Source: Brachypodius melanocephalos
Taxonomy: Eukaryota > Chordata > Aves > Passeriformes > Pycnonotidae
NCBI GenBank assembly: GCA_013398615.1
Contig: VZSR01001685.1
Coordinates: 4,495,019-4,559,018, forward strand
Direction: 5' to 3'
DNA: 64,000 bases
Shown here: in pieces, positions 13,586 through 25,968 of the stretch
Numbering within the stretch: position 1 is the first letter of the stretch
Layout: each line of letters begins with the position of its first letter
Translations under genes and position numbers: made by a program
Notes under the pieces: model-generated
Seen by the model: the letters and a program-made list of their open reading frames with translations, nothing else
The model's database searches: none
What the model was told of the DNA's origin: nothing

Positions 13586-14599
13586 GATACAGTGTAGGCA
13601 CTGGGGATGGAGGAGGGTGATGGCAATAAAGCACGTGGAACTTGCACAGAAGATGCCTGAGTGCGTGCACTTCGAATGTGAATATAACATTTGCTGCTAC
13701 TGAGGTGAGGGACTTTGGGAAGAAAGAAACTGAGCTTACCAGACCCAGGAAGGTGCAGATAAAAGCTCCTGGTATTGTCATTATTCCTCTGATTTCTTTG
13801 CATGTACTGCTTTATTGCACCAAACCTTAAAGAAGGACCATGTCAGAAGCTGGCTAAGGAGAAGAACCCACCATGTTTCAGGTATAAAGGATAATTTTGC
13901 CTTCTTTACTGATAACGTGTGTGCCTAAAGAGGCACAATGCCTTAGCAAGAATCCAGGACTGCCAACTAACCCACACCTCTATAATTTAGAGTATTTCTT
14001 CTATATGCAGAACTGAAGTTCTCAAACATGCTGAGTGTGTTATTTTCTAAGGCCAAAGGGAATGGTAGAGACATTACAAACTAAATCTAAGTCTCCTTTT
14101 TAAAATCCAAATAAAGGTACTATATCCTACTAAGTAATTGAGAAAGCTCAGAGACTTGAATAAGAAAACCCTAAAACACTTCCCTACACATTAAAAAAGG
14201 GTTTCAACAATTCTATATATATAGGAAGGCCATTTAATTACACTAAATAACTGTATCTCATTTTTCCTTACAGGCTGATAGTTAGGTACTCTGGGAAATA
14301 CAAGGATACACAAAAATGCAAAAGAGCATAGATAACACTAGTATTTCAATTCAGCTATCCATTACATCACACATACAATTAGCAGGGAAAAAATTATTAT
14401 TTTTTGAGCCTTTACAGTCAGAAAATGGACCCATGTAAAATTTCACCAAATACAATATTCTTTGGCACAGTGTTTTTAGAAAACCCTTCTTCTTCTGTTT
14501 GCTTACACTTGATGCCTCCTCTAAGATTTGTGTTGGAAGAGACAGTGAACAATTAAACCTGTGAATCCTCTCTTCATCACTCACAACACTGAAGACTTC

Positions 14600-15450
14600 A
14601 GGAATATATTCCAATGCCTTCTCAGAATAAAGAATCCTTGTTTCCTGTGGACGTAAGCCTTTCCACGTCTCTTAAAAATGCTACTTTTTCCAAAATTTTC
14701 TCATCCTGTTGTATTGTTTCTCAACTGAGAGACCTGAACTGCACATGATACAAGATGCTGGTGAGCCATGAACACACAAAGTGCCAAAAAGGATGCCATC
14801 CCTTTAATTCTTTACTCCTTTATTTATATTTCCTAGTATTTGATTTGCTTTTCTGATCAGTGTAGAGTAGTGAGCTCCTGTTTTACACTGCTGTTTATCA
14901 TAAGCTGGTAACTGACTCACACATGGTAACAGCACAAAACTCGCCATTTTTCAGTGGAATCACCTTTTTTTTTTTTTTCCTATGCAGACCACTTTATCTG
15001 CACAGAATTTTACCTGCCTTTCCACTCCTCAGGCACCCAGCCATGTCAGTCATTCCTCCAGTTCTTCATGGTTCACTTCAACGTTACTACTACAAGCAAG
15101 TTACTACCATCAGCACACTTTCCCACTTCATCAACAATCTCCTTTCCAGCGCACAATTTGTGGGCTGAAACTATCAACCAGTGCAACGACTCTGGTGACG
15201 GAGAACAACTTATTCCTACCTTACTCCTCCCATCTTCCACCCACATATTAGTCCATGACATGACTCTCCTTCGTGCGCTGCTGCTGGCTTCTGTCTGGCA
15301 CAGAACGTTGTCAATTACCTCTGCATGCCATCCAGATCTTTCTTATTCACCTACATATTCACCCCCTCCAAGGGCTTCAGGTACTTTGAAAGGTGGTATT
15401 CTCCTTCACAAAAGAAAAAGGGTTGTATTCATCTTGGTAACACATTTGTA
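14600..15450 (-). mobile_element. Ancient CR1-type LINE fragment, antisense
   Basis: Read on the plus strand, degraded words occur in the order expected for the complement of old amniote CR1: an A/T-rich block ending 'tcctagtatttgatttgc', then a T run, 'ttttacctgcctttccactc', a block with 'atcaacaatctcctttcc', 'aacaacttattcctacc', 'catattagtccatgacatga', and 'ggtactttgaaaggtggt' followed by 'cttcacaaaag'. These correspond to the reverse transcriptase end region of the element. The 165-residue plus-strand frame 14954-15451 lies within it and is not a gene. Divergence is far higher than in the other CR1 copies here. Edges are approximate, and the call is from remembered consensus. Confidence 0.5.
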
Positions 15451-15479
15451 AATACTGCACTATGAAGTAGATTGTATCC

Positions 15480-18400
15480 CTGCTATTGACAAATTCTACA
15501 TCTTTGCAGATAAGTTGTAGGAGAACAAAGTAATCTCATTTTCTGCCTTTTGATTAAACAAAAAAAAAAGCATCTGCATATTTTGAACCCAAATATTCAG
15601 AGAATTTAAAGTAACACCATTATATATGGCTATAACTAAGAAGTGGCAAAAGCACAACAGCAATTTCTCCTCTTGTAACTCTTCCATGAAGACAAGACTT
15701 TATTCAATCTTGTAACAATTTTTAACCTGAGGGTCAAAAAGAAAGCAAATATTAAAAAAAAAAAATCCTGCTGCCTGCCAGATGTGCAGGACTGTCAGCA
15801 ACTGCATAGCAACAGAAAATTTTCTGAGTCAGCAAGTTACAGCTTCTCCCAAGTTTTCTCCTTGATCTTAAGCAAATTGCTACTATTTTTTACTAGATTA
15901 ATTGAGTAATATTCATCCCCCTAGTGTCCCATTTTCACTGACCATTAAGTTAATGGTGCAGGGAATAATGTCTTTCCAGCCTCCTAACCTGGCTGTTTCC
16001 TACCAGCCTACCACAAAGGGCATGGGTACCCCCACCTGAATTCTGAAAAGGTATGACAAGGCTTTGTAGGAGTTAACCATGGGAAACTGATCCCACTTAC
16101 TCCCATGTGTTCCTGCATTAACAGTAGCCACAGCCCAACCCTTAAATTATTGTCTGAAACCTGCAATGATTCCTCTCATAAAGGTTCTCCCCTAACATTT
16201 ATCCTAGCACTATTTGTGACACCCTCAGCTTTTTTGATGTTGACAATTCCAGACTCTTTGTACCTGGCTCATTACTGTGAAGAGTGGCCAGAAGCTCTGA
16301 AGAGCACAAGAAACAAGATGGGTGCTGACACCCTCAATTTACATTACACTTCACACCAAACAACTATGTTGTCATCAAGGTAAAAAGACCAAGAAAACAG
16401 CACAATGGAAAATTTCAACAAAGTGTGGCTTCATCATTAAAATCTCTATTTGGGCTTTTTCGTTGGTTTCATTATAGAGAGAGGCAGAGAGCTCTGTAAA
16501 CAGATTTGCTTAGTTTCCGTGTCTGTTGCCAAATTTCCATCCTGTGGAACCAATTTTAAATAGAAAAAAGTGTCTTTTCCCATCCTCTGCTCCTTAGTGT
16601 CATTCTTACTAAGGATAGTGAGTAAAAAATGAATGGAAATGAACTAGTCACAGTGGGGTTCAAATCCAAATGTTAACTTTTTTAATTGCCAAAAAAACTT
16701 CAGACCACTTTGATCCACAAGTCTGTCTTTCTTGCAGCTATGGAAAGTTTTTAAACGGAAGGCTGCCAACAATGACTTTGTTATAAACTAGAGTTCACAG
16801 TTATTTTTATGGAATTTTGTCTCAGTAACTTTTAGCTCAGCAGTTCTCATGAAAATACTTCCAAACCACCAACTTGGCTAAATATTTCCAGTAAAGCAAA
16901 ATAATCCCTTGCTCCTAAATACAACTCTACTTCTTTTTTTAACTTCACTTTATCCTTCAGAAAACTAGTACAGCTTTAAACATGGGAATGACAGAGAGGG
17001 GAGAAAGGAGACAAAAAAATCTAAGAACTTCAAGCAGCCTCTCATATCTCTGGGTCAGAGCAGATGCAGGTCTGGAAATGGAGATGAGATTTGGGAAATA
17101 ATCTCCCACATATACACAGGTATTAATAGCAATAGCAAATAAAACCAGAACACTGCAATTTGAAATAGTGCAGCACTTGCCTAGCAGAAAGTTCTCAAAT
17201 AGATTCAGCCATTGTTAGCCCATGCTCACTGCCAGAATTTCCACACTAACATAAAGAACATCATAAATGGGAAAGAAAATCTGATGGGCTTTGTATTACC
17301 ATTTTGTTTAGCTCTTTCGAAGAGGGAGTGTAAAGGAATCATTTATTATAACCCTTTTCATATCCGTCAGATGTTGCATGTTTTATGTAACTATAACACA
17401 TTTGGCAAACTCTTCCTACCTACCCATATGCTAGGGAAAAGCTCAAACTGTGCAAGAGAAACCTTTCTTCACAAAGTAAATTTCCTCATAGAGAGGAACT
17501 GAGTTGGACTCAGGGCTCCAAGGTCTCTCTCCAGGCCCTCCCCTTTTCATGAGGACTGATACTTCTGCACAACCTAGAACTTACATGTTTGCCTCCCTGG
17601 GAAGCAGAAATACCCATCCTGTGCTCTACACATGCCAAAAAATCAGCTGCACTGGATCATTCCACACACCAGACCACAATACAGATGCAGTACAACCAAG
17701 ACAAGCCCTCACTCATGCCCCTACAATGGCTTTCAGAATCCAAGTTCCACATGTGTTGGCCAGTGCCTTCCATTGCCAGTGACCAGCCCCATTCCCCAAA
17801 GCAGAATAAAAGGACCCTGGCATCCACAACTCCCCCACAGACTCCAGGGCAGCCAGCTGGGCATGAGAGTCCACCCCAGGGGCCAGTCCAAATGGGATGC
17901 ACTGTTCTGCACAAAACAACCGTTGGTCTTTCACCTCAAGGACAAGAGGCCCCTACCTCTATCCTGAACTCAAACCTCTTTTGTCATATGTATGAGATCA
18001 AAATTTGCTAGCTCCTCAGGTAGTCCTGAAACTTGCATCTTCCAGATTCCCCTACACTACATAGGGAAAATGGCAGCAGCTGTGATCAGTAGGAGCTGCC
18101 ACAAGAATACCCCACCAGAAGAAGAAGAGGAGTGTACGGAGAACACGTAGGAAGCTACAGAGAAACAAAAGAGGGTGCGCCACAAAGCACTTACAGTACA
18201 ACTTGAGAGAAAAACAAACCACCCTCAAACAATAGGACTAGAAAGAAATCACAGTGAGGAAGAAGATGATTATAAGAGTCCAGGTGCAGAAGAATAGGGG
18301 AGGCTGTTCCAGGCAACCAAGAAGGATCTTCCTTCTTGGTTCATCCTTAAAACACATATAAAATTTAGAATTTTAGAAACAGATTTGCAGAGCAAACTGA

Positions 18401-19884
18401 TAATGCATTTCACTCACCAGAGCTTTCACCTGCAATCTATCTATGCAATTTAAAAATGTTTTCAACTAAAAACATTTGCTAATTAAGTACTTCACATAAA
18501 TGTCAAACAGTTGCGTTATCTTGGCAAATATGTGCTCCAAAAAGCAGCCTCACTATAAGATTCACATTTTTTACTACATCCTACAGTGAGACTAAGCAGG
18601 AAATACCCTTTGCCTTCAAACTTGTGTGGGACTTTTTAAGTCCCACTGCAGATGGACGGATTACTTTATCTAGCAGGATCATCCAGTGAAGTATTGTTGC
18701 TGGCTTTGTCTGGAAAGCTGCTTCACTACCTTTTAGAGACTCTTGAGTTGCAGAAAAAATGTCTGTAACTCAAGTATATAGGCACAGCTTAAAACCGCGA
18801 TGTACTTGTGTTAACGAGAACTCAGGCAGCCTTTGATTGCAGCAATCGTGGCAGGGTTTCTGCAAGAGAAGATCGGAGGTCACTATTTTGAATGCAAAAA
18901 GTGAGCGGGCAAGTGACCAAAGGGGGAGGCTGCAACAGCCTGTAGAAAATAGTGCTAAGCTCATCCATGAAACAAGAACAGAAAAGGGATTTAAGAGATT
19001 AAAAGATACAGCACTTGTTTTTTAATCTAGGAAATGAACCCTGCAAGGAAGTATGATGGAATCAGAATGAGACAGACAAAAGGATAAGAGTAGGCTGGAC
19101 AAGAGACCTGCAGGACAGAAGTTGAACTGACTGAATAGGTTATGACTAGTCTTACCAGTGCTTTACATTGTCACTGCAAACAAAATGGGAAGCAAATCCT
19201 TCTACCACCCTTCTGGCCCTTCTGAATGCAGCTGCAGCACTAGATCTGAAACTGATGGGCAAAAGCAATCTTCTGTGGACAGGACAGGAAGAAATGCATT
19301 CATTTGTGAACTAAAAGGGACTGTAACTGCCTATTACCTTGGAGTCTTGCCTGTTATTTCTAACAGGGTACCAAGGCACTGGATATTAACATTTAGAAAC
19401 CAAAGCAGGTAGACAAGCTCACAGGAAGGAAGATTAGATTTTCGGAGTGCTAACTGATGTCACACTAAATAAGAAGCATGGGTTTTATTTTACAAAATGT
19501 AAATTTACATATCAAATTGTTTCAAACAACTAACAAATGCATCCAGAAGCACAGAGCAGTTTATACACCTGAAAAGTATGGAAATTAATAGACACTTCTG
19601 GATATCAATTTTCTGAGATTCCTTTTTTTGACCCAGTGCTCTACATACAGAATGCACACCGATAGAAATACACAGATGGCCAAAAATACTCCTACTTCGC
19701 AAATATACCAGTACACTAGATGGATTACATAAAATTCTCAAAGCTTCTAGATCTCTCAAGTACACTGTGTGTATTATGCTCACTTAGAATAGTAATAGTG
19801 CAAAAAGTAACTCCAGCGTTGTCTTATACATGCACAGAAAACAAATGTATCACCTTACCACTGATTTTCAAACAGGTAAGTATT
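15480..19884. other. Non-coding stretch, nothing recognised
   Basis: No exon, RNA gene or repeat family was recognised. The part at 17500-18000 is notably richer in C and has overlapping frames of 85-140 residues on both strands, but none has splice-flanked, protein-like or family-like content. An old unrecognised insertion is possible there. Confidence 0.45.
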
Positions 19885-20355
19885 TGTGGGAAGCCCACTC
19901 TGGAGCAGGCTCTGGGCAGGACCTGTGGATGCATGGACAGAGGAGCCCACACTGGAGGAGTAGGAGAAGATTGATGAATCCTCCCCGTGAGGAGGAAGGA
20001 GCAGCAGAAACATGTGATGAATGGACCCCAACCCCCAATCCTCTCTTCCCCTGTGCCACTGAGGAGGAGGTAGAGAATACAGGAGTGAAGTTGATCGGAG
20101 AAGAAGGGAAGGGTAAGGATGAAAGATTCAGTTTTTATTTCCCATTAGCTTTCTCTGGTTTGATTGGTAATGAATTACTTCCCCCAAGTCAGGTCTGTTT
20201 TGCACGTTGAGGGTAGCTGCTGAGTGATCTCACCCCACTTTTATCTCAACCCACGAGATATTTCACCATATTTTGTCCCCCCTCTTCAGCCAAGGAGAGG
20301 AGTGGTAAAGCAGTTTTGTGGGCACCTGGCATCCAGCCAGGGTCAATCTACCCCA
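19885..20355 (+). mobile_element. Avian LTR fragment, 5'-truncated
   Basis: The sequence matches an LTR family I know from bird genomes: 'gtgggaagcccactctggag', a 'gaggaggaaggagcagcaga' block, 'gatgaatggaccccaacccc', 'ggtttgattggtaatgaatt', 'tatctcaacccacgaga', and an end of 'ggcacctggcatccagccag' followed by 'ggtcaatctacccca'. It ends in CA at 20355. About 470 bp of the right part is present; the left part of the usual element is missing, so no target-site duplication can be paired. The 126-residue frame at 19830-20210 lies inside this LTR and is not a gene. No internal retroviral coding region was seen. Confidence 0.75.
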
Positions 20356-20436
20356 AAAAGTCCAAAATTATTTCAGAAACAAAGGTCTCAGCCCTATGGA
20401 CTGAAGCCAGCCCTAATGAGAATCACATTCTCCCGT

Positions 20437-20577
20437 GTCTTGACCAGGCTGGATGGGGTTTTGAGCAACCTGGTCTAGCAACAGGCATCCCTGCCCAGGG
20501 CAGGGGAGGTCAGAACTAGATGATCTTCAAGGTCCTTTCTCCTTTCCAACCCAAACCATTCTATGACTCTATGATTT
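20437..20577 (+). mobile_element. CR1 LINE 3' end
   Basis: 'ccaggctggatggggttttg', 'gcaacctggtctagc', 'catccctgcccagggcaggg', 'ctagatgatcttcaaggtcc' and a terminal 'attctatgactctatgattt' are the CR1 3' untranslated region and its octamer-like tail. Only about 140 bp is present, as is common because CR1 copies are severely 5'-truncated by incomplete reverse transcription. It starts about 80 bp after the LTR at 20355; the segment between them is not recognised. Confidence 0.9.
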
Positions 20578-23500
20578 AACAAGTTTTTTCTTTCGAGAGT
20601 CCTCACTGTAGATGTGTAGGAGTCTGTGCTTTGAACGCCTTCTGAAAGCAACCAACTTTACCTAAAAGAAACTCAGAATATGTCCAAGAGCTACACAATG
20701 CACTCTGGAATAGAAATGCTGACAATAACTCATTTCATTTGTGTATTGAAGACTTCTAACTACATGTTGCTAAATAAAAAGGCAAAAGCAAAGAAAGCAA
20801 AACAATCAACCAAAAATATTTTTAAAGATAATTGTGGGAAAAAATATATATACCTGTCAAACTGTCTGCAGTAACTGTAGATTTTTCCCACATGCACCTA
20901 TTATGCAAATTTTTAACACAACTGTTTCTCAGCACATAAAAAATACTCCCATTACACTTGACATACTATATTAATTATTTTACATGCATTTACCACAAAT
21001 ATTCTACATAGTACATCACATACATTTTATGCTTCCTCCTACTCTGCTCCCGAAGATCTTTTTCATTAAGGGTCTCAAAGAACCATCTCATGACTTGTAC
21101 ATTTTATTAATCTGTAGTGAAACAAGCTGAATGCAAACACAATCATTTTAACTGTCCACATTTCTACAATTTTAACAGTGTGTGTCCTAATTTGACTCCA
21201 CGCATCCCTTTAAAACATGGTAAGTGTATACATGCTTCCTTAAAACCTATGTGTCAAATTGCTTTGGTTATGGCATTCAATATATAGGTAATACTACACA
21301 TGCATGTAGAATGTCACATATGACTTAGTGGAGACTGTCGTGTGTCACATGGTGCCACTTCCACCCTCCAAGGAAGAAAGGAACATGTATTTACAGTTGC
21401 ATCCAGAGCTGGACTCTTCTTTGAGACAGAGAAGAAAAGTTACACAGTCTATTAAAAAAGTAGAATAAAAGGAATTTACCAGTTATGTGCCTAATCTTCC
21501 CCTGTGTAGCTATATTAAGACAGTTTCAGGTGCAGGGAGCACAGTGTGCTGTGACAGCCCCATCCACTATGTCACGATACTTCACCACGTTTCTAAGTTC
21601 TGCAGCTTATGCAAGCTCCCAAATCTTCCGCATAATACTTACTCACCCAGCTGGAGAAAACACAAATAATCTAAAGAACCAATAATACACACGATTTACA
21701 TAACACACCCTGCAGAACAGAACTGTGGAACCAGGCTGATGAAATACAGCGAGGCTGAGGCTGAGAGGGGCCTGAGCCCTCAGCTGCACAGGGCACTCAG
21801 CATCGCTCATGGATCCATCGCTCCTCTGAGACATGGCAGAGCACCTGCACAGCAGTACCTGCTCAACTTGCTAGGGCTCAGATTTACTTAATGTCACACC
21901 ATTTACACTGTTTTCTAGTGTTTGCCTCACAGCAGATGCCATCACAGAAAAAACCTACCACCTATTGCTACCAAGTGCTGGGGGAATGGCAACTCCATTT
22001 GACCGAGAGAGAACAAACCCAACAGAGTCACCTGTGACAACGAGGGAGTGACAGTCACTAGGAACAGAAGAACCAAACCACATGGGTGAAAAGTAGCACC
22101 CTGTACATGTATTATCTTCTCTTAAGTGGCTTCATCTTAAAGAGCTTCACTTTTAAAACCACCCAAACATGGAAAGTGATTCACTGGTAACCACATCTGA
22201 ATTTTTCAGTGTCTTATAAAAATCTAAACCACACATCTTACAATGATACCAGCTTCTAGAGGATCAGAGTTCCATCTGAATTCTTTTAGCCTACTTGTAA
22301 GACTTTTTTTTCCCTTATCACATCATTTTCATGTTTGCCTTTTCTGATGTTCATTTAACAACTTGCATTATTTTGATGTTCATTTAACAAACAGGTCCAG
22401 ACAGCTACTTTCCTTTTCCTGTCACCAGGCTTCTGCTAAGCAGCAGGGGTAAAATCATTACAATACAATAAAGAAACAGAACTTACCAGACAGATTTCAG
22501 CAGCTTTAGTATACGGAACTGCTTGCAATTTAGTCAGTAGTTAGGACTGATTATGGTAATTTAACTACTGCTGTTATACCAACACAACTCTCAGTGACAG
22601 AAACATCTATGACATGGAGAGTCAAGTGAGGGAGAAGGGGCAATAACAGAAAAAATGTGAAAATCCCAAGAAAAAGGGAAAATAGCAGATTCAAAAAGCT
22701 TTGGAAACTGCAAATGCAGGCAGTGAACTGAAAATTTATTTTATAAAAACACAGACTGTTTTTCCAGATAGCTAAATATTTTTGTTAATGGATAACACTT
22801 TCTTAGTATGTAACTTTTACATGGTAACACTGAAAGAAGGAATTGGGGGTGAGCAGGGGGGTGGGAAGCAAGCATCATATACAAAAATTGCCAATTTCTG
22901 TCCACAGCCATCTTTTCAGTCTCTCGTCTGTTTTGGAGTATCCACAGCATTAAACAGAAAGAAGGCTGCAACTAGAAGCTTAAATATGACAGGATACAGA
23001 CACTTGCCTTCCATGCACACTGTCATTGTGAATTAGGCATGAGTTGACAAGCTAAAGACCTGGCTTGCAGTCTCATCATTCAATCATCCATCCAATCCCA
23101 TCAATTGAGCAAGGCAGTAACACATGTCCCCTCCAGCTTAAATGACAGCAAAACTGTGGGTTGTAATCACAGGTCATCTTCAAACGACACTTATCATTAA
23201 GGATGGTTTTGTTCCAAATCAATTTTTATTGAGAATTACTGTAATACAATACTTCTCTTTGCTTAACTCTTGCATTTAATACTATTTAGAAGAACATTTC
23301 AAAATTATAATTTCATCATTTTCTAGGAATAAGATAATAGTAAATGACATTAAGTAGAAGTCAAAATTAGCTATTTGCAGTCCAAAAACTGACAAAAATA
23401 AGATCACCTAGATGAACTTCCATAACTGAATCTTTAGCTGATACTAATCCATGGTATTTTAGTTACAGTCTAGACTATTTTAACTATATAGAAGCTGTCT

Positions 23501-24406
23501 CAAATTACCTAGACATAAAAATTTGAAAAATAAATCAAAATGTAAATGACATTAAGTATCCTTTAAAAAAAAAAACAGTTCTGCATTTTACACATAACAT
23601 CTAATGTTTTCCTAAAACATAAAATGCATCCTTTTTCTAAATTTGTCAAACCCTGATTTTGTTCTTTCCCTTCTACAAAAGAGTTGTCTTCTCTTTCTAT
23701 GGACCTTGAGCAGCAATTCTGGACTAAATCAGCTCAGTGTGACCTGAAAGGATGCTGATGGAGCCAATGGAAAAACAACAGGAAGAAAAGCTCTATTTCT
23801 GCATAGGGTATAAAAAGGGTAGAAGTAAGTAAGGTGAGAATCTTCAGTGAGAGGACAGGCTCTTCTGGAGCTCATTCACCAGCTTTTAAACACCAAGAAT
23901 TCCTTAATATAAAAGAGTCAAATCCAACAGACACCACAGCAGCTTCTCTGATTTTCAACTAGTTACAGAAATATACTCAAATCTCTATTAACGTAATTTG
24001 CTTTATGATAGTTTACAACAGCTGAGGATCTGCCTTGCAGATAACTGGGAATTTATTTGTTCTCTCACATCACTAGACAGGATATGCACATTTCCCAAAT
24101 TTTACCAAGCTTAAACGACATTCTAACCACCCGGCACAAACACTTCAACACAATTTTATTTTTCTCTGTGGCACCCTCACCACCTTCCCAAGCATATCAA
24201 TCTCAGACATTTGATAACAGCTACAGAAAACATGGGAATAGACTTTTGTGACAGCATACGGACACTACCAAAAATACACTTAATTATCAGAAAATGTATT
24301 TTAAAATTTGCACCTAGTGAACAGTTAAACATACATTTTTGCATCACTCTGACAGAAATGTGTTTACCCAAGCAAAAAGTAAGGAACATCTTTTAGACAA
24401 GGATAT
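20578..24406. other. Non-coding stretch, nothing recognised
   Basis: The stretch is AT-rich with short chance frames only. A 17-base direct duplication at 22345-22361 and 22374-22390 is listed separately. No other repeat family, exon or RNA gene was recognised. Confidence 0.5.
22345..22390 (+). repeat. Short direct repeat, 17 bases, period 29
   Basis: TGATGTTCATTTAACAA occurs exactly at 22345-22361 and again at 22374-22390. The spacing of 29 bases suggests a local duplication with later change in the intervening bases. No function is suggested. Confidence 0.8.
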
Positions 24407-24965
24407 ATCATAGCTTCATAAAATAGCTTGTATTGGAAGGGACCCTAAGAGGTCATCTGATCCCATTTCCCTTCCATGGGCAGGAACATTGTCAGCCAAA
24501 TCAGGCTGCTCAGAATACCATCCAACCTGACTGTAGATGTTTAAAGGGCTGGGGTATCCACCACCTCTTGTAGCAACCTCTGCCAGTGTTTTACCATGCT
24601 CAGAAGTAAAAAATTTCTTTCTTATATCTGATCTAAACTGTCCCTCCTTCTGGTAAAAGCCATTCCCCCCTTGTCCTGTCACTACAGACCCTTGTAAGAG
24701 GTCCCTCTCCAGCTCTCCTGCAGGCCCACTTCAAGTACTGGAAGGATGGTCCAAAAGGTCTTGCTCGAGCTCTCTCTTCTCCAGGCTGAACAACCCCAGT
24801 TCCCTCTGCCTGTCTTCAAAGGAGAGGTGCTCCAGCCCTCTGAGCATCTTCATGGTCCTCCTCTGGACTCACTCCAACAGGTCCACATGCTTCTTATGCT
24901 GGGGAACCCAGAGCTGGACTCAGGACTTTAGATGGGGTTGCACAAGGGCAGAGCAGAGTACATCT
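24407..24965 (-). mobile_element. CR1 LINE 3' region, antisense
   Basis: Read on the plus strand, it runs from the complement of the CR1 tail ('atcatagcttcataaaatag', 'cttgtattggaagggaccct') through the 3' UTR to the complement of the ORF2 end ('ctgaacaaccccagttccct', 'ctcctctggactcactccaa', 'cccagagctggactcagga'). About 560 bp of the element is kept, covering the 3' UTR and the last part of the reverse transcriptase region. The 88-residue minus frame 24416-24682 lies inside the copy and is not functional. Differences from the typical element are many, so it is moderately old. It is one of only two minus-strand CR1 copies in the window. Confidence 0.95.
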
Positions 24966-25944
24966 GTCTATGTGTATGAACACACACACACTGTTGTCCC
25001 AACAACTGCAATTTTAAGAGATTGCTATTATATTTTAAACAATTCATACTTTCACTTCAGTGATGTTACAAAGCATCCTATATTTCCTAAAAATTAAAAT
25101 ACCAGAACTGATGGAGATCCTGAAATGATTATGCAATCAGGCCCCTCTGCTAGTTCTCCCATCCAGCCTGGATGTATCCCTCACAGTTGACCTTAGAGCA
25201 AAAAGCCTAAATTTCAAAGGATTTTCAACAAAACACTTCTGTTGTTTCCACAACTGAGTGTTGGAAGATGCAACATACAGGTAATTATTTACTCTCTCTA
25301 GGTTTGTATCAAGTACAATTAGCTTCAGTTTGTGCAGAAAGATCAGTGTGGCAAACAGTTCTGTCAAGAAAGAGTTCAAAAATCACACTAAAGATTATTT
25401 TAAATAATAAAAGTTAGAAGATAAGGAACAGTTTAAAGCTCAATCTCCTTCGTATTGGAAGAGTTTTAAGCTAAACTTGATTATTCCAAAAGCTTTAATA
25501 AAAAAATTAAAAAAAAAAAAAAAGAAGGGGCTAAGTGCATACAGAACAAATCAAGTATTTTGGGATAAGCACAACAGACTTGATCATTTCTGTTTATTTT
25601 TCTTCAAGCTCTAACTCATACTACATATCCGCAAAGTTATCTTTTTATTTAATTTTTGGCCAAATATCCTTTTTTTTCCTCACAGAGATAAAATATTTTC
25701 ATTACAGTTTTCAAGCTGAGGACAAAGAGTACAAAAACTTATTGATGTTATCAAAAAAGGAAACTCTTAAACCAAAATAACTTGAAAAATTAATCCAGAT
25801 GTCCAAGAAGAACAGTAAAACTAACAAAGGGAGTGTCCACGAAAAATGAGCAGTCAGAAAAATACTACCTTTGGCATATTCTTGATGACAACAAGCTTCA
25901 CAAAAGCCCTGAGGAATGGCAGATATTTTGTAATTTCTTTCCAG

Positions 25945-25968
25945 AAGAAAGAAATTTATTTCTTTCTT
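25945..25968. repeat. 11-base perfect inverted repeat
   Basis: AAGAAAGAAAT and ATTTCTTTCTT face each other with a two-base TT spacer. On a single strand this would form a tight hairpin. It lies in A/T-rich sequence, and no gene or transposon end is beside it. Confidence 0.7.

Noticed and set aside
13248..13781. 177-residue minus-strand reading frame
   Set aside because: It is antisense to the solo LTR and crosses its right edge and target-site duplication, so it joins unrelated sequences by chance.
14954..15451. 165-residue plus-strand reading frame
   Set aside because: Antisense to an ancient CR1 relic; serine/threonine/leucine-rich chance composition.
16655..16680. 'ggttcaaatcc' resembling a tRNA B box
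   Set aside because: No A box at the right distance and no cloverleaf pairing could be drawn, so it is not a tRNA gene.
19830..20210. 126-residue plus-strand reading frame
   Set aside because: Most of it lies inside the LTR fragment at 19885-20355; no protein similarity is seen.
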